Shown here one piece after another: positions 7,199 to 14,827 of a DNA stretch of 25,120 nucleotides. Every line of letters starts with the position of its first letter. Position 1 is the first letter of the stretch. Where the stretch lies: the NCBI GenBank assembly GCA_023389745.1, contig JAEWED010000033.1:1-25120 (forward strand). The letters are read 5' to 3'. Both the position numbers and the translations under genes were made by a program. The notes beneath the pieces are model-generated. The model worked only from the letters and a program-made list of their open reading frames with translations, did no database searches and had not been told where the DNA came from. This DNA is from Actinomycetes bacterium (GTDB taxonomy: Bacteria > Actinomycetota > Acidimicrobiia > Acidimicrobiales > Microtrichaceae).

Positions 7199-7217
7199 CT
7201 TGCAGCAGCTGTGCAAG
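7199..7217. promoter_or_regulatory. Inverted repeat between divergent der and hydrolase genes
   Basis: CTTGCA (7199-7204) and TGCAAG (7212-7217) form a perfect 6-bp inverted repeat with a 7-nt spacer, inside the 143-nt divergent intergenic region. Size and symmetry suit a dimeric repressor operator, but a chance match is possible. Confidence 0.25.
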
Positions 7218-7259
7218 ACTCAGGGGGCGCCGTGACCGGCGCGACCTGGGGGTGTGGAC

Positions 7260-8441
7260 ATGGGACCGAAGTGGCTCGATCTGCGTGCCCGGCGGACAGG
7301 CGTGGCACTCGTGGCCGCCGCATCTGCCGCCGTGCTCGCCGTCGCGTGCGTACCGATGCCCACACCGGCCGAGGGCCCGGACCCGAGCGACGCACCGAGG
7401 GCGGACGAACCGGCCTACGCCGAGCACGGGCCCTACGAGGTCGGCGTCACGACGATCCAGCTGTCGGACCGCTCGGCCGAGGTCTGGTATCCCGTCGACC
7501 CCGGGGACATCGGCGACGAGCCGCGTGACGTGTACTTCATCAAGGACTACCTCAGCACCGCCTTCGCGGCGCTCGTGCCGCCCGAGGTGAACCCTCCGTA
7601 CGTCACCGATGCCACCCGTGGCGTGCCCGCCTCGCCCGACGGACCGTTCCCGTTGGTGCTCTTCTCGCACGGCTTCGCGAGCTATCGCACCCAGTCGACC
7701 TTCCTGACGACGCACCTGGCGAGCTGGGGCTTCGTGGTCGTGTCGCCCGACTACCTGGAGAGGGGCCTGCGCAGCGTGCTCGGCGAGCCGCCGGCGGGTC
7801 CACGGTCCGACCTGGACGTCGCGGATGAGTCGATCGAGGCGATGCGTGCCGCGGGAGCCGACGAGGCCGGTCCGCTCGGTGGCGTCGTCGACGCGGCGCC
7901 GGTGTACGCCGTGGGACACTCCGCCGGTGGCGGCACGTCGATCCGGCTGCTGGCCCGTGACGACGTCGACACCGCCATCCCGCTCGCCGCGGGCCTGAGC
8001 CTGTTGTCGCTGGCCGACACGGCCAAGCTGCTCACGCCCGGAGAGGCCGTCTCCTGGATCGCTGCACCGAGGGACTCGATCGCGTCGATCGACGACGTGC
8101 GCCGAGGTTTCGACTACACCGCCGGCGAGCGCCGGCTCATCGAGATCGGTGGCTCCGGTCACGTCAACGCGTTCAGCGACATCTGCGAGATCGGCGACGG
8201 CGGTGTGGCCGACCTCGCCCGCTCGATCGGCATCCCCGTCCCCGAGAGCCTGCTGGCGCTCGGCGACGACGGCTGCTCGGTCCCACCGTTCAAGGACTCC
8301 ACCGACGTGTGGCCCGAGGTCCGCCACTTCGTGACCGCCGAGCTGCGCTACCGCTCCGGGCTCGATGCCGAGCCCGTCGGGCTCGGCAGCGGCGTCGTGG
8401 CGGCCTTCGACGACGTGCAGCGCTACCGACACGACCCCTGA
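7260..8441 (+). CDS. Lipoprotein alpha/beta hydrolase (PAF-acetylhydrolase / chlorophyllase-like)
   Basis: 393 residues from ATG at 7260; GGGGG ends 7 nt upstream, while a GTG two codons earlier is too close to that site. The signal sequence ends at C30 (VLAVAC), with a Pro/Asp linker after it, so the enzyme is predicted to be an exported lipoprotein. The alpha/beta-hydrolase fold is shown by the oxyanion region FSHGFASYRTQS (135-146), the nucleophile elbow GHSAGGG (219-225, Ser221) and a candidate catalytic His in GGSGHVNAF (His301). The strand VEVWYP-type opening before the core resembles PAF acetylhydrolase and dienelactone hydrolase relatives, which cleave short acyl esters. The substrate is unknown. 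It is first in a plus-strand group with ispH, but ispH seems to have its own promoter. Confidence 0.85.
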   Translation: MGPKWLDLRARRTGVALVAAASAAVLAVACVPMPTPAEGPDPSDAPRADEPAYAEHGPYEVGVTTIQLSDRSAEVWYPVDPGDIGDEPRDVYFIKDYLSTAFAALVPPEVNPPYVTDATRGVPASPDGPFPLVLFSHGFASYRTQSTFLTTHLASWGFVVVSPDYLERGLRSVLGEPPAGPRSDLDVADESIEAMRAAGADEAGPLGGVVDAAPVYAVGHSAGGGTSIRLLARDDVDTAIPLAAGLSLLSLADTAKLLTPGEAVSWIAAPRDSIASIDDVRRGFDYTAGERRLIEIGGSGHVNAFSDICEIGDGGVADLARSIGIPVPESLLALGDDGCSVPPFKDSTDVWPEVRHFVTAELRYRSGLDAEPVGLGSGVVAAFDDVQRYRHDP

Positions 8442-8472
8442 GCGGCGATCCGGGCACGGCGGGGTACGGCCG

Positions 8473-8478
8473 TAGACT
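8473..8478 (+). promoter_or_regulatory. -10 element placed for a leaderless ispH transcript
   Basis: TAGACT lies 7 nt before the GTG at 8486. The intervening bases hold no Shine-Dalgarno. No recognisable -35. Confidence 0.5.
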
Positions 8479-8485
8479 GGTCGTC

Positions 8486-9598
8486 GTGATCGAGCACGAG
8501 TCCAGCACTCTGGAGACGAGGTCTGGCGGCACGCCGTCTGGCGAGACGGTGCCCGGTGCAGCCACCGGTGACGTCGAACGTGTCCTGCTGGCGGCGCCCC
8601 GCGGCTTCTGCGCCGGCGTCGAGATGGCCATCAAGGCCCTCGCCTGGATGGTCCGCTCCTTCGACGCGCCGGTGTACTGCTACCACGAGATCGTCCACAA
8701 CCAGCGGGTCGTGCGGCGCTTCGAGGACCTCGGCGTCGTGTTCGTCGACGACATCGCGGAGGTGCCCGAAGGACGCCCCGTCATGCTCTCGGCCCACGGC
8801 TCGGCCCCCGAGGTCGTGCAGGCCGCCAGGGACCGCGGAGGGTTCGTCGTCGACGCCGTGTGCCCGCTCGTCACCAAGGTGCACCACGAGGTCAAGGTCC
8901 GTGCCGGCAAGGGCTACTCGATCGTCTACGTGGGCCACGACGGCCACGAAGAGGCGGTCGGCACCATGGCCGTCGCCCCCGACGCCGTGCACCGCGTCGA
9001 GTCGATCGAAGAGGTCGAGGCGCTCCCCGCCTTCGAGACACCCGTCGCGCTGCTCGCCCAGACCACGCTGTCGCACCGCGACTGGGCCAGCGTGGCCGAC
9101 GCCACCCGCGACCGCTTCCCCGAGCTGTGGATGCCCGGTCGATCGGACCTGTGCTTCGCGACGACCAACCGCCAGTCAGCCCTGATGAAGATCGCCGAGT
9201 CATGCGACGCGGTGATCGTGATCGGCTCGGCCAACTCCTCGAACACCGTGGCGCTCGAGAAGCTCGCCCGTGCCGCCGGTTGCGCGCGGGTGTTCCGCAT
9301 CAACGACCCCGACGAGCTGCCCGACGACCTGTCGGGCACCGTGGGTGTGACCGCCGGCGCGTCGGCCCCCGAGGAGCTCGTCGACGCCGTGCTCGACCGG
9401 CTCGCACCGAGTCAGGGCGTCGAAGAGGTCCGCATCACCGACGAGGACGAGTACTTCCCTCCCCCGCGGAACCTGCGCGACCTGCTCACCGCGATCGACG
9501 TGGTCGGCGCGCTGGGTCTCGGCGGCGATCCCGTCGATCGGGTGCCGGTGAACGACCGGGGCCTGCCGGCCAGTACGGTCCTCGCCGACCTCGCCTGA
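8486..9598 (+). CDS. ispH: 4-hydroxy-3-methylbut-2-enyl diphosphate reductase IspH
   Basis: 370 residues from GTG at 8486. It performs the last step of the MEP isoprenoid pathway, reducing HMBPP to IPP and DMAPP in the cytosol with a 4Fe-4S cluster. The three cluster cysteines are C42 (PRGFCAGV), C126 (VDAVCPLV) and C223 (SDLCFATTNRQ). Substrate-site residues are also present: H71 (EIVHN), H104 (SAHG), the catalytic acid E156 (HEEAVGT) and the SANSSNT loop around 248-254. About 30 polar residues precede the core, an extension over the E. coli enzyme that depends on this start. The start is supported by a TAGACT box exactly 7 nt upstream rather than by a ribosome binding site. A CopD-like membrane protein gene begins 14 nt after the stop. 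Confidence 0.97.
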   Translation: MIEHESSTLETRSGGTPSGETVPGAATGDVERVLLAAPRGFCAGVEMAIKALAWMVRSFDAPVYCYHEIVHNQRVVRRFEDLGVVFVDDIAEVPEGRPVMLSAHGSAPEVVQAARDRGGFVVDAVCPLVTKVHHEVKVRAGKGYSIVYVGHDGHEEAVGTMAVAPDAVHRVESIEEVEALPAFETPVALLAQTTLSHRDWASVADATRDRFPELWMPGRSDLCFATTNRQSALMKIAESCDAVIVIGSANSSNTVALEKLARAAGCARVFRINDPDELPDDLSGTVGVTAGASAPEELVDAVLDRLAPSQGVEEVRITDEDEYFPPPRNLRDLLTAIDVVGALGLGGDPVDRVPVNDRGLPASTVLADLA

Positions 9599-9612
9599 CA
9601 AGCTGTCGGGCC

Positions 9613-9990
9613 ATGGACACCCTCCGCATCTTCCTGCACGTCCTCGCGGCATCGATCTGGGTCGGTGGCCAGCTCGTGCTGGCCGGGTTGCTCCCGACGG
9701 TCCGGGCGATGGGCGACGACGCACCGCGGACCGTCGCCCGGGCGTTCAACCGCATCGCGTGGCCGGCCTACGGCGTCGCCGTGGTCACCGGCCTCTGGAA
9801 CGTCGTCGAGCTGCCGCTCGAGACCCTGCCCCACCCGGCGATCGAGCTGAAGGTGCTCGCAGTGCTGCTGTCCGGCGTCGGCGCGGCCGTGCACCAGGTG
9901 GCGCGTGGCAACAAGGCGATGCTGGCCATCGGCGGCGCGGCGTCCACCGTGTTCGCGGTCATCGCGATGTACCTCGGCGTGTACATCTGA
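9613..9990 (+). CDS. CopD-like four-helix membrane protein
   Basis: 125 residues from ATG at 9613, directly after ispH. Four hydrophobic segments are visible at about 4-28, 45-62, 72-92 and 101-124. The opening LHVLAASIWVGGQLVLAGLLP resembles the CopD/YibN-like helix signature in which a histidine in the first helix (H8) and a second histidine (H93) could bind metal or haem. CopD family members handle copper in the periplasm or bind haem b, but this short single-unit form is often annotated only as a membrane protein. No Shine-Dalgarno is evident. Its role beside ispH is unknown. Confidence 0.7.
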   Translation: MDTLRIFLHVLAASIWVGGQLVLAGLLPTVRAMGDDAPRTVARAFNRIAWPAYGVAVVTGLWNVVELPLETLPHPAIELKVLAVLLSGVGAAVHQVARGNKAMLAIGGAASTVFAVIAMYLGVYI

Positions 9991-10004
9991 GCGAGGCGCT
10001 CGCC

Positions 10005-10676
10005 ATGGCCGACGACCCACGCCGCGGGCGGGCACGGACCGTCGCCGAGGTCATCGCCGACGACGCGCCGGTCGCCGCCGGGAGGGCGCTCGCGATCATG
10101 GCCGCGGTGGCGCGGACCGTCGCGGCGCTGGACCCCGACCGTGCGCCGACCCGGCTGACGGCCGACCAGGTGCGGCTGCACGAGGACGGCAGCGTCTCGC
10201 TGGACGCCGCCAGGGCCGACATCGGGTCGCCGGCCACCGGTTCGCCCGACGAATCGGAGTTGGGCGCCTCGATCGGTCGGCTGCTGTTCGCCCTGCTCGT
10301 CGGTCGACCGCCCTTCGACCGCGAGGAGGCGTTCGAACCGACGCTGCGGGCGGCGTTGCCCGCGTCGACGTGTGCGCTGATCGCCCGATCGGCCTCGGAG
10401 GCACCCGGTCAGTGGCCGACCGTCGGCGACTGGACCGACGAGCTCACGAGCGTCGCAGGGCCGCTCGCGCCGCCGCTGCCCGCCCCGGAGCGTCGACGTG
10501 CTCGCCGCCGACGCATCTTGCTGCTCGCCACGCTGGCGCTGCTCGCCGTGGTCTCGGTGGTCGTCGTGTGGCTGGCACCGCGTTGGTGGGACGCTGCCAC
10601 CGACGAGGAGTCGATCGGGTCGGAGGCGCCGGCTCAGCTTGAACGCGCTGCTCAGCTTGAACGCGACTCGTCGTAG
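10005..10676 (+). CDS. Kinase-like membrane protein lacking catalytic residues
   Basis: 223 residues from ATG at 10005, 14 nt after the preceding stop. Residues 35-150 recall the C-lobe of bacterial Ser/Thr kinases: a helix (AAVARTVAALD), then LTADQVRLHEDGSVSLDAA in the position of the catalytic-loop/DFG strand pair, IGRLLFALLVGRPPF (90-104) like the lLyelLtGrpPF helix, and LIARSASEAPGQWPTVGDW (125-143) like the final Arg helix. The N-lobe, glycine loop, HRD Asp and DFG are all absent, so no kinase activity is expected. A basic stretch (162-170) precedes one membrane helix (171-191). The C-terminus ends in a duplicated AQLER. The 3' end overlaps convergent plsC by 25 nt. The fold assignment is inference from pattern. 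Confidence 0.6.
   Translation: MADDPRRGRARTVAEVIADDAPVAAGRALAIMAAVARTVAALDPDRAPTRLTADQVRLHEDGSVSLDAARADIGSPATGSPDESELGASIGRLLFALLVGRPPFDREEAFEPTLRAALPASTCALIARSASEAPGQWPTVGDWTDELTSVAGPLAPPLPAPERRRARRRRILLLATLALLAVVSVVVVWLAPRWWDAATDEESIGSEAPAQLERAAQLERDSS
10633..10668. repeat. Tandem 18-nt duplication at the end of the kinase-like gene
   Basis: Two adjacent 18-nt units (10633-10650, 10651-10668) share their first 15 bases, CTCAGCTTGAACGCG. In frame they encode AQLER twice. The second unit lies in the region shared with the 3' end of plsC on the other strand. Confidence 0.8.
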
Positions 10677-11338
10677 TAGTGCTGCACCGCGTCGCGGAGC
10701 TGCTCGCTCAGCTCGGCGACCGCTCCCCGGGGGACACGGCCGGTGACGGGCACGTCGGGGTAGATCGGCTCGCCGATGATCACCCGGATGCGCACGGGAC
10801 GCAGCATCTTGGAGCCGATCGGCATGGCCTCGTCGGTGTGGGCGAAGCCGACCGGGACGATCGGGACCCGCATCCGACAGGCCACCCAGGCCGGGCCCTC
10901 CTGGATGTCCTCGACGACCAGACCCTCCTTGCGTCGCCCCTCGGGGAACATCACGACCGGGTCGCCGAACGACAGCGCCGCCTCGCTGTTGCGCAGCGCG
11001 GTGCGATCGACGCGCTCACGGTCGACGGGGAACGCCCCCATGTAGTCGAGGAACCGGCCGAACCAGTCCGGCTTCCAGACCGTGTTCTTGCCCATGAACC
11101 GCATCACCCGCGGCACCGACACCGCGGCGATCATGAAGTCGATGTTCGAGCGGTGCACGGGCGAGAAGATGAACGGCCCCGTGACCGGCAGACGCTCGCG
11201 TCCCTCGATCGAGATGCGCCACACGACCCGGCAGAAGGCCTCGAGCACCGCCCGCAGGATCCGGTACCAGATCCGCTGGGCGGTCGACATCGGCGCCAGT
11301 TCCCTCCGAGCGTCGCCCTCCGCGGCGCTCGCGCTCAC
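10652..11338 (-). CDS. plsC: 1-acyl-glycerol-3-phosphate acyltransferase (PlsC family)
   Basis: 228 residues. GTG at 11338 overlaps the cmk stop (GTGA) and has GGAG 8 nt upstream; ATG at 11290 is an alternative start that would drop 16 residues. The acyltransferase motifs are intact: HRSNID (H62 and D67, the HX4D catalytic pair), a FMGKNTVW/FGRFLDYMGAFPVDR block (about 81-107), FPEGRR (131-136, glycerol-phosphate binding) and a VPIVPVGF strand. The family acylates lysophosphatidic acid to phosphatidic acid at the inner membrane face. It is the last gene of the scpA-to-plsC run. Its final 25 nt overlap the convergent kinase-like gene. Confidence 0.93.
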   Translation of the reverse strand: MSASAAEGDARRELAPMSTAQRIWYRILRAVLEAFCRVVWRISIEGRERLPVTGPFIFSPVHRSNIDFMIAAVSVPRVMRFMGKNTVWKPDWFGRFLDYMGAFPVDRERVDRTALRNSEAALSFGDPVVMFPEGRRKEGLVVEDIQEGPAWVACRMRVPIVPVGFAHTDEAMPIGSKMLRPVRIRVIIGEPIYPDVPVTGRVPRGAVAELSEQLRDAVQHYYDESRSS

Positions 11339-11976
11339 GACCGTCGCTCCACCAGGTCGACGAGCAGGTCGACCACACCCTCGATGGTCAGCCCGGAGGT
11401 GTCGACGTTGACCGCACCGTCGGCCTCGACCAGCGGACTGTCCTGACGTCCCTGGTCCGCCGCGTCACGCCGTGCGATGTCGGCCGCCACGGTGTCGTAG
11501 TCCATGTCGGTCATCTCCTTGGCCCGGCGACGGGCCCGGACCTCTGGATCCGCGGTCAGGTACACCTTCAGCACTGCGTCGGGGAACACGACCGAACCGA
11601 TGTCGCGGCCCTCGATCACGCCGCCGCCGCGCTCCTGGGCCCAGAGCCGCTGGCGCGTGCGCATCTCGTCGCGGACCTGCGGGTTCGTGGCGACCAGGCT
11701 GACGGCCCGTGACACCTCGGGGCCACGGATCTCGACCGTCGCGTCGACACCGTCGACGGTGACCGCACCGTCGGTGACCTCGAGCTCGAGGCTGCGCGCC
11801 AGCTCCGCGACCGGTTCGACGTCGGCCGGATCGACCCCGCGGCGGATGGCGGCGAACGCCACGGCGCGGTACATGGCGCCGGTGTCCAGGTAGGTCAGGC
11901 CGAGGCGTTCGGCGAGCAGCCGCCCGACGGTCGACTTCCCCGAACCCGCCGGTCCGTCGATCGCGATCACTCGCAC
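11335..11976 (-). CDS. cmk: Cytidylate kinase
   Basis: 213 residues from GTG at 11976, chosen because GGAGGG sits 7 nt upstream; a GTG at 11991 would start inside that site. It phosphorylates CMP and dCMP with ATP. The P-loop is GPAGSGKS (8-15). LDTGAMYRA, the long CMP-binding insert, IEGRDIGSVVFPDA and the lid RRRAKEM are all present, so it looks active. It lies 86 nt downstream of aroA, the largest gap in the run, where a TATCCT box and a small hairpin suggest an extra promoter. It is coupled by a GTGA overlap to plsC. The cmk-plsC-der neighbourhood is common; here der lies further on. Confidence 0.97.
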   Translation of the reverse strand: MRVIAIDGPAGSGKSTVGRLLAERLGLTYLDTGAMYRAVAFAAIRRGVDPADVEPVAELARSLELEVTDGAVTVDGVDATVEIRGPEVSRAVSLVATNPQVRDEMRTRQRLWAQERGGGVIEGRDIGSVVFPDAVLKVYLTADPEVRARRRAKEMTDMDYDTVAADIARRDAADQGRQDSPLVEADGAVNVDTSGLTIEGVVDLLVDLVERRS

Positions 11977-11998
11977 GTGCTGTCCCTCCACGGTCTGA

Positions 11999-12014
11999 GA
12001 GCCCTCCGGGGCTC
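11999..12014 (-). other. Small hairpin in the aroA-cmk gap
   Basis: GAGCCC (11999-12004) pairs with GGGCTC (12009-12014) around a 4-nt loop. It could be a weak terminator for aroA or a leader hairpin of cmk. No T-tract. Confidence 0.3.
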
Positions 12015-12015
12015 G

Positions 12016-12021
12016 AGGATA
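12016..12021 (-). promoter_or_regulatory. Possible -10 element of cmk-plsC
   Basis: Reads TATCCT on the minus strand, about 40 nt before the cmk start. No convincing -35 is seen (TCACCC or GTCACC near the expected distance). Confidence 0.35.
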
Positions 12022-12062
12022 GAGACCGCCACGCTACGGGGTGACGATCCCGACGCCGGTGT

Positions 12063-13367
12063 TCAGCGCCGCAGGGCGTCGAGCCGGGTCCAGAAGTCGG
12101 GCACGGTCTTGGCGACGCAGCCGGGATCCGCGATCGAGATGCCGGGGTGCCGCAGCCCCAGGAGCGCGAAGCTCATCGCCATGCGGTGGTCGTCGTAGGT
12201 GCGGACCACGGCGGGCTGCGGAGTGCCCGGCACGACGGTGAAGCCGTCGTCGTCCTGGGTGGCGTCGATCCCGCAGCGGCGCAGCTCGTCGACCACGGCG
12301 GTGACCCGGTCGGTCTCCTTGCCGCGGATGAAACCGATCCCGGTGATGCGTGTCGGCGAGTCGGCGTGCACGGCCACCGCAGCAATGGTCTGCGCGGTGT
12401 CGGAGATGTCGGCGAAGTCCGCCTCGACGCCGTGCAGCACGCCGGTGCCCGTGACCTCGATCCAGTCCTCGGAGCGCCGCACCCGGGCACCCATGCGCTC
12501 GAGGACGTCGACGAACGCGACGTCGCCCTGCAACGACGTGGTGCCGAGCCCAACGACCCGGACGGTGCCGCCCCGGATCGCGGCAGCGGCGAAGAAGTAC
12601 GACGCCGCCGACGCGTCCGGCTCGACCGAGTAGCGCTCGCAGGCCCGGTAGCCGGTCGGCAGCACCGCGATCTCGCGGTCGTCGCCGACGGTGCTGTGCG
12701 CGCCGAAGGCGTCCATCACGGCGAGGGTCATGTCGACGTAGGGCCGCGACACCAGCTCGGTCGAGACCGAGACCTGCAGGCCCTCGTCCATGCACGGCGC
12801 GGCGAGCAGCAGCGCGGAGAGGAACTGGCTGCTCACGTCACCGCGGACCGCGATGCGGCCGCCCTCGAGGTGGTCCGCGTCGATCTGCACCGGCAACACG
12901 GCCTCGTCGCCCAGCTCGGTGATGGACGCGCCCAGGTCCCGCAGGGCCGTGATCAGGTCGCCCATCGGGCGTCGCCGCAGCGGCTCGCCCCCGTCGAGCA
13001 CGACGGTGGCGCGCCCCAGCGCGGCGATGGGCATGACGAACCGAGAGGTGGTGCCCGACAGGCGCGCGTCGAGCAGCGCCCCCTCGACGGGCGGCTCGCC
13101 CCGAACGCCGCGGACGTCGATGCTGGCGGCGTCCGCGTCGACGTGCAGCCGCACGCCGAGCTCGCGCAGGCAGGCGATCATCGCCTCGGTGTCATCCGCG
13201 AGCAGCACTCCCTCGAGTCGGGAGGTGCCCCGTGCCAGCGCGGCGCAGACCAGGGCCCTGTTGGTGATGCTCTTGGAGCCGGGGGGCCGCACCACGGCAT
13301 CGAGCTCGTGGGCGAACGGCACGATCTCGTAGGGGTCGGCGACGGCGTCGGCCGTGCCAGCGGTCAT
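12063..13367 (-). CDS. aroA: 3-phosphoshikimate 1-carboxyvinyltransferase (EPSP synthase)
   Basis: 434 residues. ATG at 13367 overlaps the tyrA stop (ATGA), so the two are coupled. It joins shikimate-3-phosphate and PEP in the shikimate pathway. RPPGSKSITNRAL (27-39) is the conserved N-terminal phosphate-binding segment. The second signature reads LSGTTSRF (103-110), like the AGTxxRF form of actinobacterial enzymes rather than the GNAGTAMR of E. coli. Later landmarks are SSQFLSALL, RPYVDMTL, EPDASAASYFFAAA, KETDR and YDDHRMAMSFAL. Length and motifs indicate an active enzyme. The placement with tyrA and aroH groups the end of the common aromatic pathway with the tyrosine branch. Glyphosate sensitivity cannot be judged by eye. 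Confidence 0.97.
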   Translation of the reverse strand: MTAGTADAVADPYEIVPFAHELDAVVRPPGSKSITNRALVCAALARGTSRLEGVLLADDTEAMIACLRELGVRLHVDADAASIDVRGVRGEPPVEGALLDARLSGTTSRFVMPIAALGRATVVLDGGEPLRRRPMGDLITALRDLGASITELGDEAVLPVQIDADHLEGGRIAVRGDVSSQFLSALLLAAPCMDEGLQVSVSTELVSRPYVDMTLAVMDAFGAHSTVGDDREIAVLPTGYRACERYSVEPDASAASYFFAAAAIRGGTVRVVGLGTTSLQGDVAFVDVLERMGARVRRSEDWIEVTGTGVLHGVEADFADISDTAQTIAAVAVHADSPTRITGIGFIRGKETDRVTAVVDELRRCGIDATQDDDGFTVVPGTPQPAVVRTYDDHRMAMSFALLGLRHPGISIADPGCVAKTVPDFWTRLDALRR

Positions 13368-14449
13368 GCGAGCTCGTGGATCGACACGGTCCGGTCCACG
13401 ACCTGCGACTGGATCGCCTCGGCGAGCTGCTCGGCACGCTCGGTGTCGACCACCAGGATCAGCAGACCGCCCCGCTCGGACACGCTGTGGGCGACCTCGA
13501 TGTCGTGGATGTTGACCGACAGCTCGGTGGCGAGGGCGGTGATGGCTGCGAGCTCGCCCTTGCGGTCCGGGATCGAGACCCGCAGCTCCGAGAGCTCCTC
13601 GGCAGGCGGCGCACCGGTCGGCAACGAGCGTCGGGCGACCTGAGCCGCCCGGAGGCGGCGGTCGAGCTGGGCGGTGTCGCCGCGGTCGATCACCGAGCGC
13701 ATCTCGCCGAGCGAGCCGATCAGGTCGTCGAGCACGTCGAGGATCGCGCCGCGGTTGTCCTGGCAGATGTCGAGCCAGATGCGGGGGTCGCCCGCCGCGA
13801 TGCGGGTCATGTCGCGGAACCCGCCGGCGGCCAGGCGCAGCAGCGCCTGGTGCTCGGTCGAGCGCTCCGATGCCAGGCCCATGAGGCTCGCGGCGGTCAG
13901 GTGCGGCACGTGGGACACCGTGGCGACCAGCGCGTCGTGGTCGCCGGGGCCCAGGGTGAGCACCTCGGCGCCGAGCTGGCGGACCACCGAATGGACCGTC
14001 GCGAGCGCCGAGGAGTCGGTCGCCGGCGTCGGAGTCAGCACCCACACCGCGCCGGAGAACAGGTCGGCCCGGGCACCGTCGACGCCCAGCGCCTCGGAGC
14101 CCGCCATCGGGTGACCCCCGACGAACCGTGGATCCTCGAGTGCGTCGACGACGGGTGACTTCACGCTGCCGACGTCGGTCACGATGCCACCCCGTGCCAG
14201 CGCGTCGAGCGCCGCGGGCACCACGCTGCCCACCGGGACGGCGAGGAAGGTGAGCTCGGCCGCGGTGTCGGTGCCCGTCGCGTCCAGGCAGCCGAGCTCG
14301 AGGGCACGGGCCGAGTTCGCGGGATCCAGGTCGTCGCCGGTGACGTGCCAGCCGAGGCGACGGAGCCCGAGGCCGAGCGAGCCGCCGATCAGTCCGGTGC
14401 CGACGATCTGCGCGCGGCGAGGTCCGGACTCGGTCATGGCGGAGATCAT
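13364..14449 (-). CDS. tyrA: Prephenate dehydrogenase with C-terminal ACT domain
   Basis: 361 residues. ATG at 14449 overlaps the aroH stop (ATGA); ATG at 14437 is an alternative. It oxidatively decarboxylates prephenate to 4-hydroxyphenylpyruvate in tyrosine synthesis. The NAD-binding motif GTGLIGGS is at 17-24. HPMAGSE (113-119) and SHVPH (179-183, with the catalytic His) are the family signatures. An ACT-like domain (about 285-361, LRVSIPDRKGELAAITALA ... GGLLILVVD) suggests feedback control by an aromatic amino acid. The adjacent chorismate mutase gene supplies its substrate. Arogenate use cannot be excluded from sequence alone. Confidence 0.94.
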   Translation of the reverse strand: MISAMTESGPRRAQIVGTGLIGGSLGLGLRRLGWHVTGDDLDPANSARALELGCLDATGTDTAAELTFLAVPVGSVVPAALDALARGGIVTDVGSVKSPVVDALEDPRFVGGHPMAGSEALGVDGARADLFSGAVWVLTPTPATDSSALATVHSVVRQLGAEVLTLGPGDHDALVATVSHVPHLTAASLMGLASERSTEHQALLRLAAGGFRDMTRIAAGDPRIWLDICQDNRGAILDVLDDLIGSLGEMRSVIDRGDTAQLDRRLRAAQVARRSLPTGAPPAEELSELRVSIPDRKGELAAITALATELSVNIHDIEVAHSVSERGGLLILVVDTERAEQLAEAIQSQVVDRTVSIHELA

Positions 14450-14814
14450 TCCGGGAGGTCGTCCCGGAGGGATCGTGCGTCCTCCAGGTACACGTGTCGC
14501 AGCTCCGAACGCGGCCGGTCGGTGGTGATGTGGATCATGACGCGCACGCAGCGGGGCATGCCGCCGTCGATGTCGAGCTCGCGGGCGCAGATCAGCGGCA
14601 CGTCGCCCATGCCCAGCTGCCGAGCCGCCAGCGCGGGGAACGCGGAGTGCAGGTCGTCGGTGGCCGTGAACAGGATCGAGATCAGGTCGTCGTGCTCGAG
14701 CCCGTTGCGGTCCATGATCTCGGTGAGCAGGCGCGTGACCCGCTCGAGCATGTGCTCGCGCTCGTCCCGCTCGAGTGTGATGGCACCCCTGAGGGCCGCG
14801 ACGGTCGTGGACAT
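14446..14814 (-). CDS. aroH: Chorismate mutase, AroH class
   Basis: 122 residues, the size of the trimeric Bacillus-type enzyme. It rearranges chorismate to prephenate, the substrate of the next gene product TyrA. By alignment with B. subtilis AroH the active-site residues are R9 (ALRGAIT), E79 (ARELDI), R91 (CVRVM), Y109 (HVYL) and R114 or R117 (ARSLRDDL). TDDLHSAFPA (52-61) is the family hallmark. ATG at 14814 is chosen; it begins 10 nt after the rluB stop and has no Shine-Dalgarno, but TAACCT lies 7 nt upstream, suggesting a leaderless transcript that starts inside the rluB end in addition to read-through. Coupled to tyrA by ATGA. Confidence 0.95.
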   Translation of the reverse strand: MSTTVAALRGAITLERDEREHMLERVTRLLTEIMDRNGLEHDDLISILFTATDDLHSAFPALAARQLGMGDVPLICARELDIDGGMPRCVRVMIHITTDRPRSELRHVYLEDARSLRDDLPE

Positions 14815-14821
14815 CGGGGCG

Positions 14822-14827
14822 AGGTTA
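14822..14827 (-). promoter_or_regulatory. -10 element placed for a leaderless aroH transcript
   Basis: Reads TAACCT on the minus strand with 7 nt before the ATG at 14814. It overlaps the rluB stop region. No clear -35 in this GC-rich stretch. Confidence 0.4.

Noticed and set aside
5674..7590. 638-codon plus-strand open frame opposite der
   Set aside because: der on the minus strand has two complete GTPase domains; the plus-strand product shows no recognisable domain.
12147..13643. 498-codon plus-strand open frame opposite aroA
   Set aside because: A shadow of a GC-rich gene; aroA motifs are intact on the minus strand.
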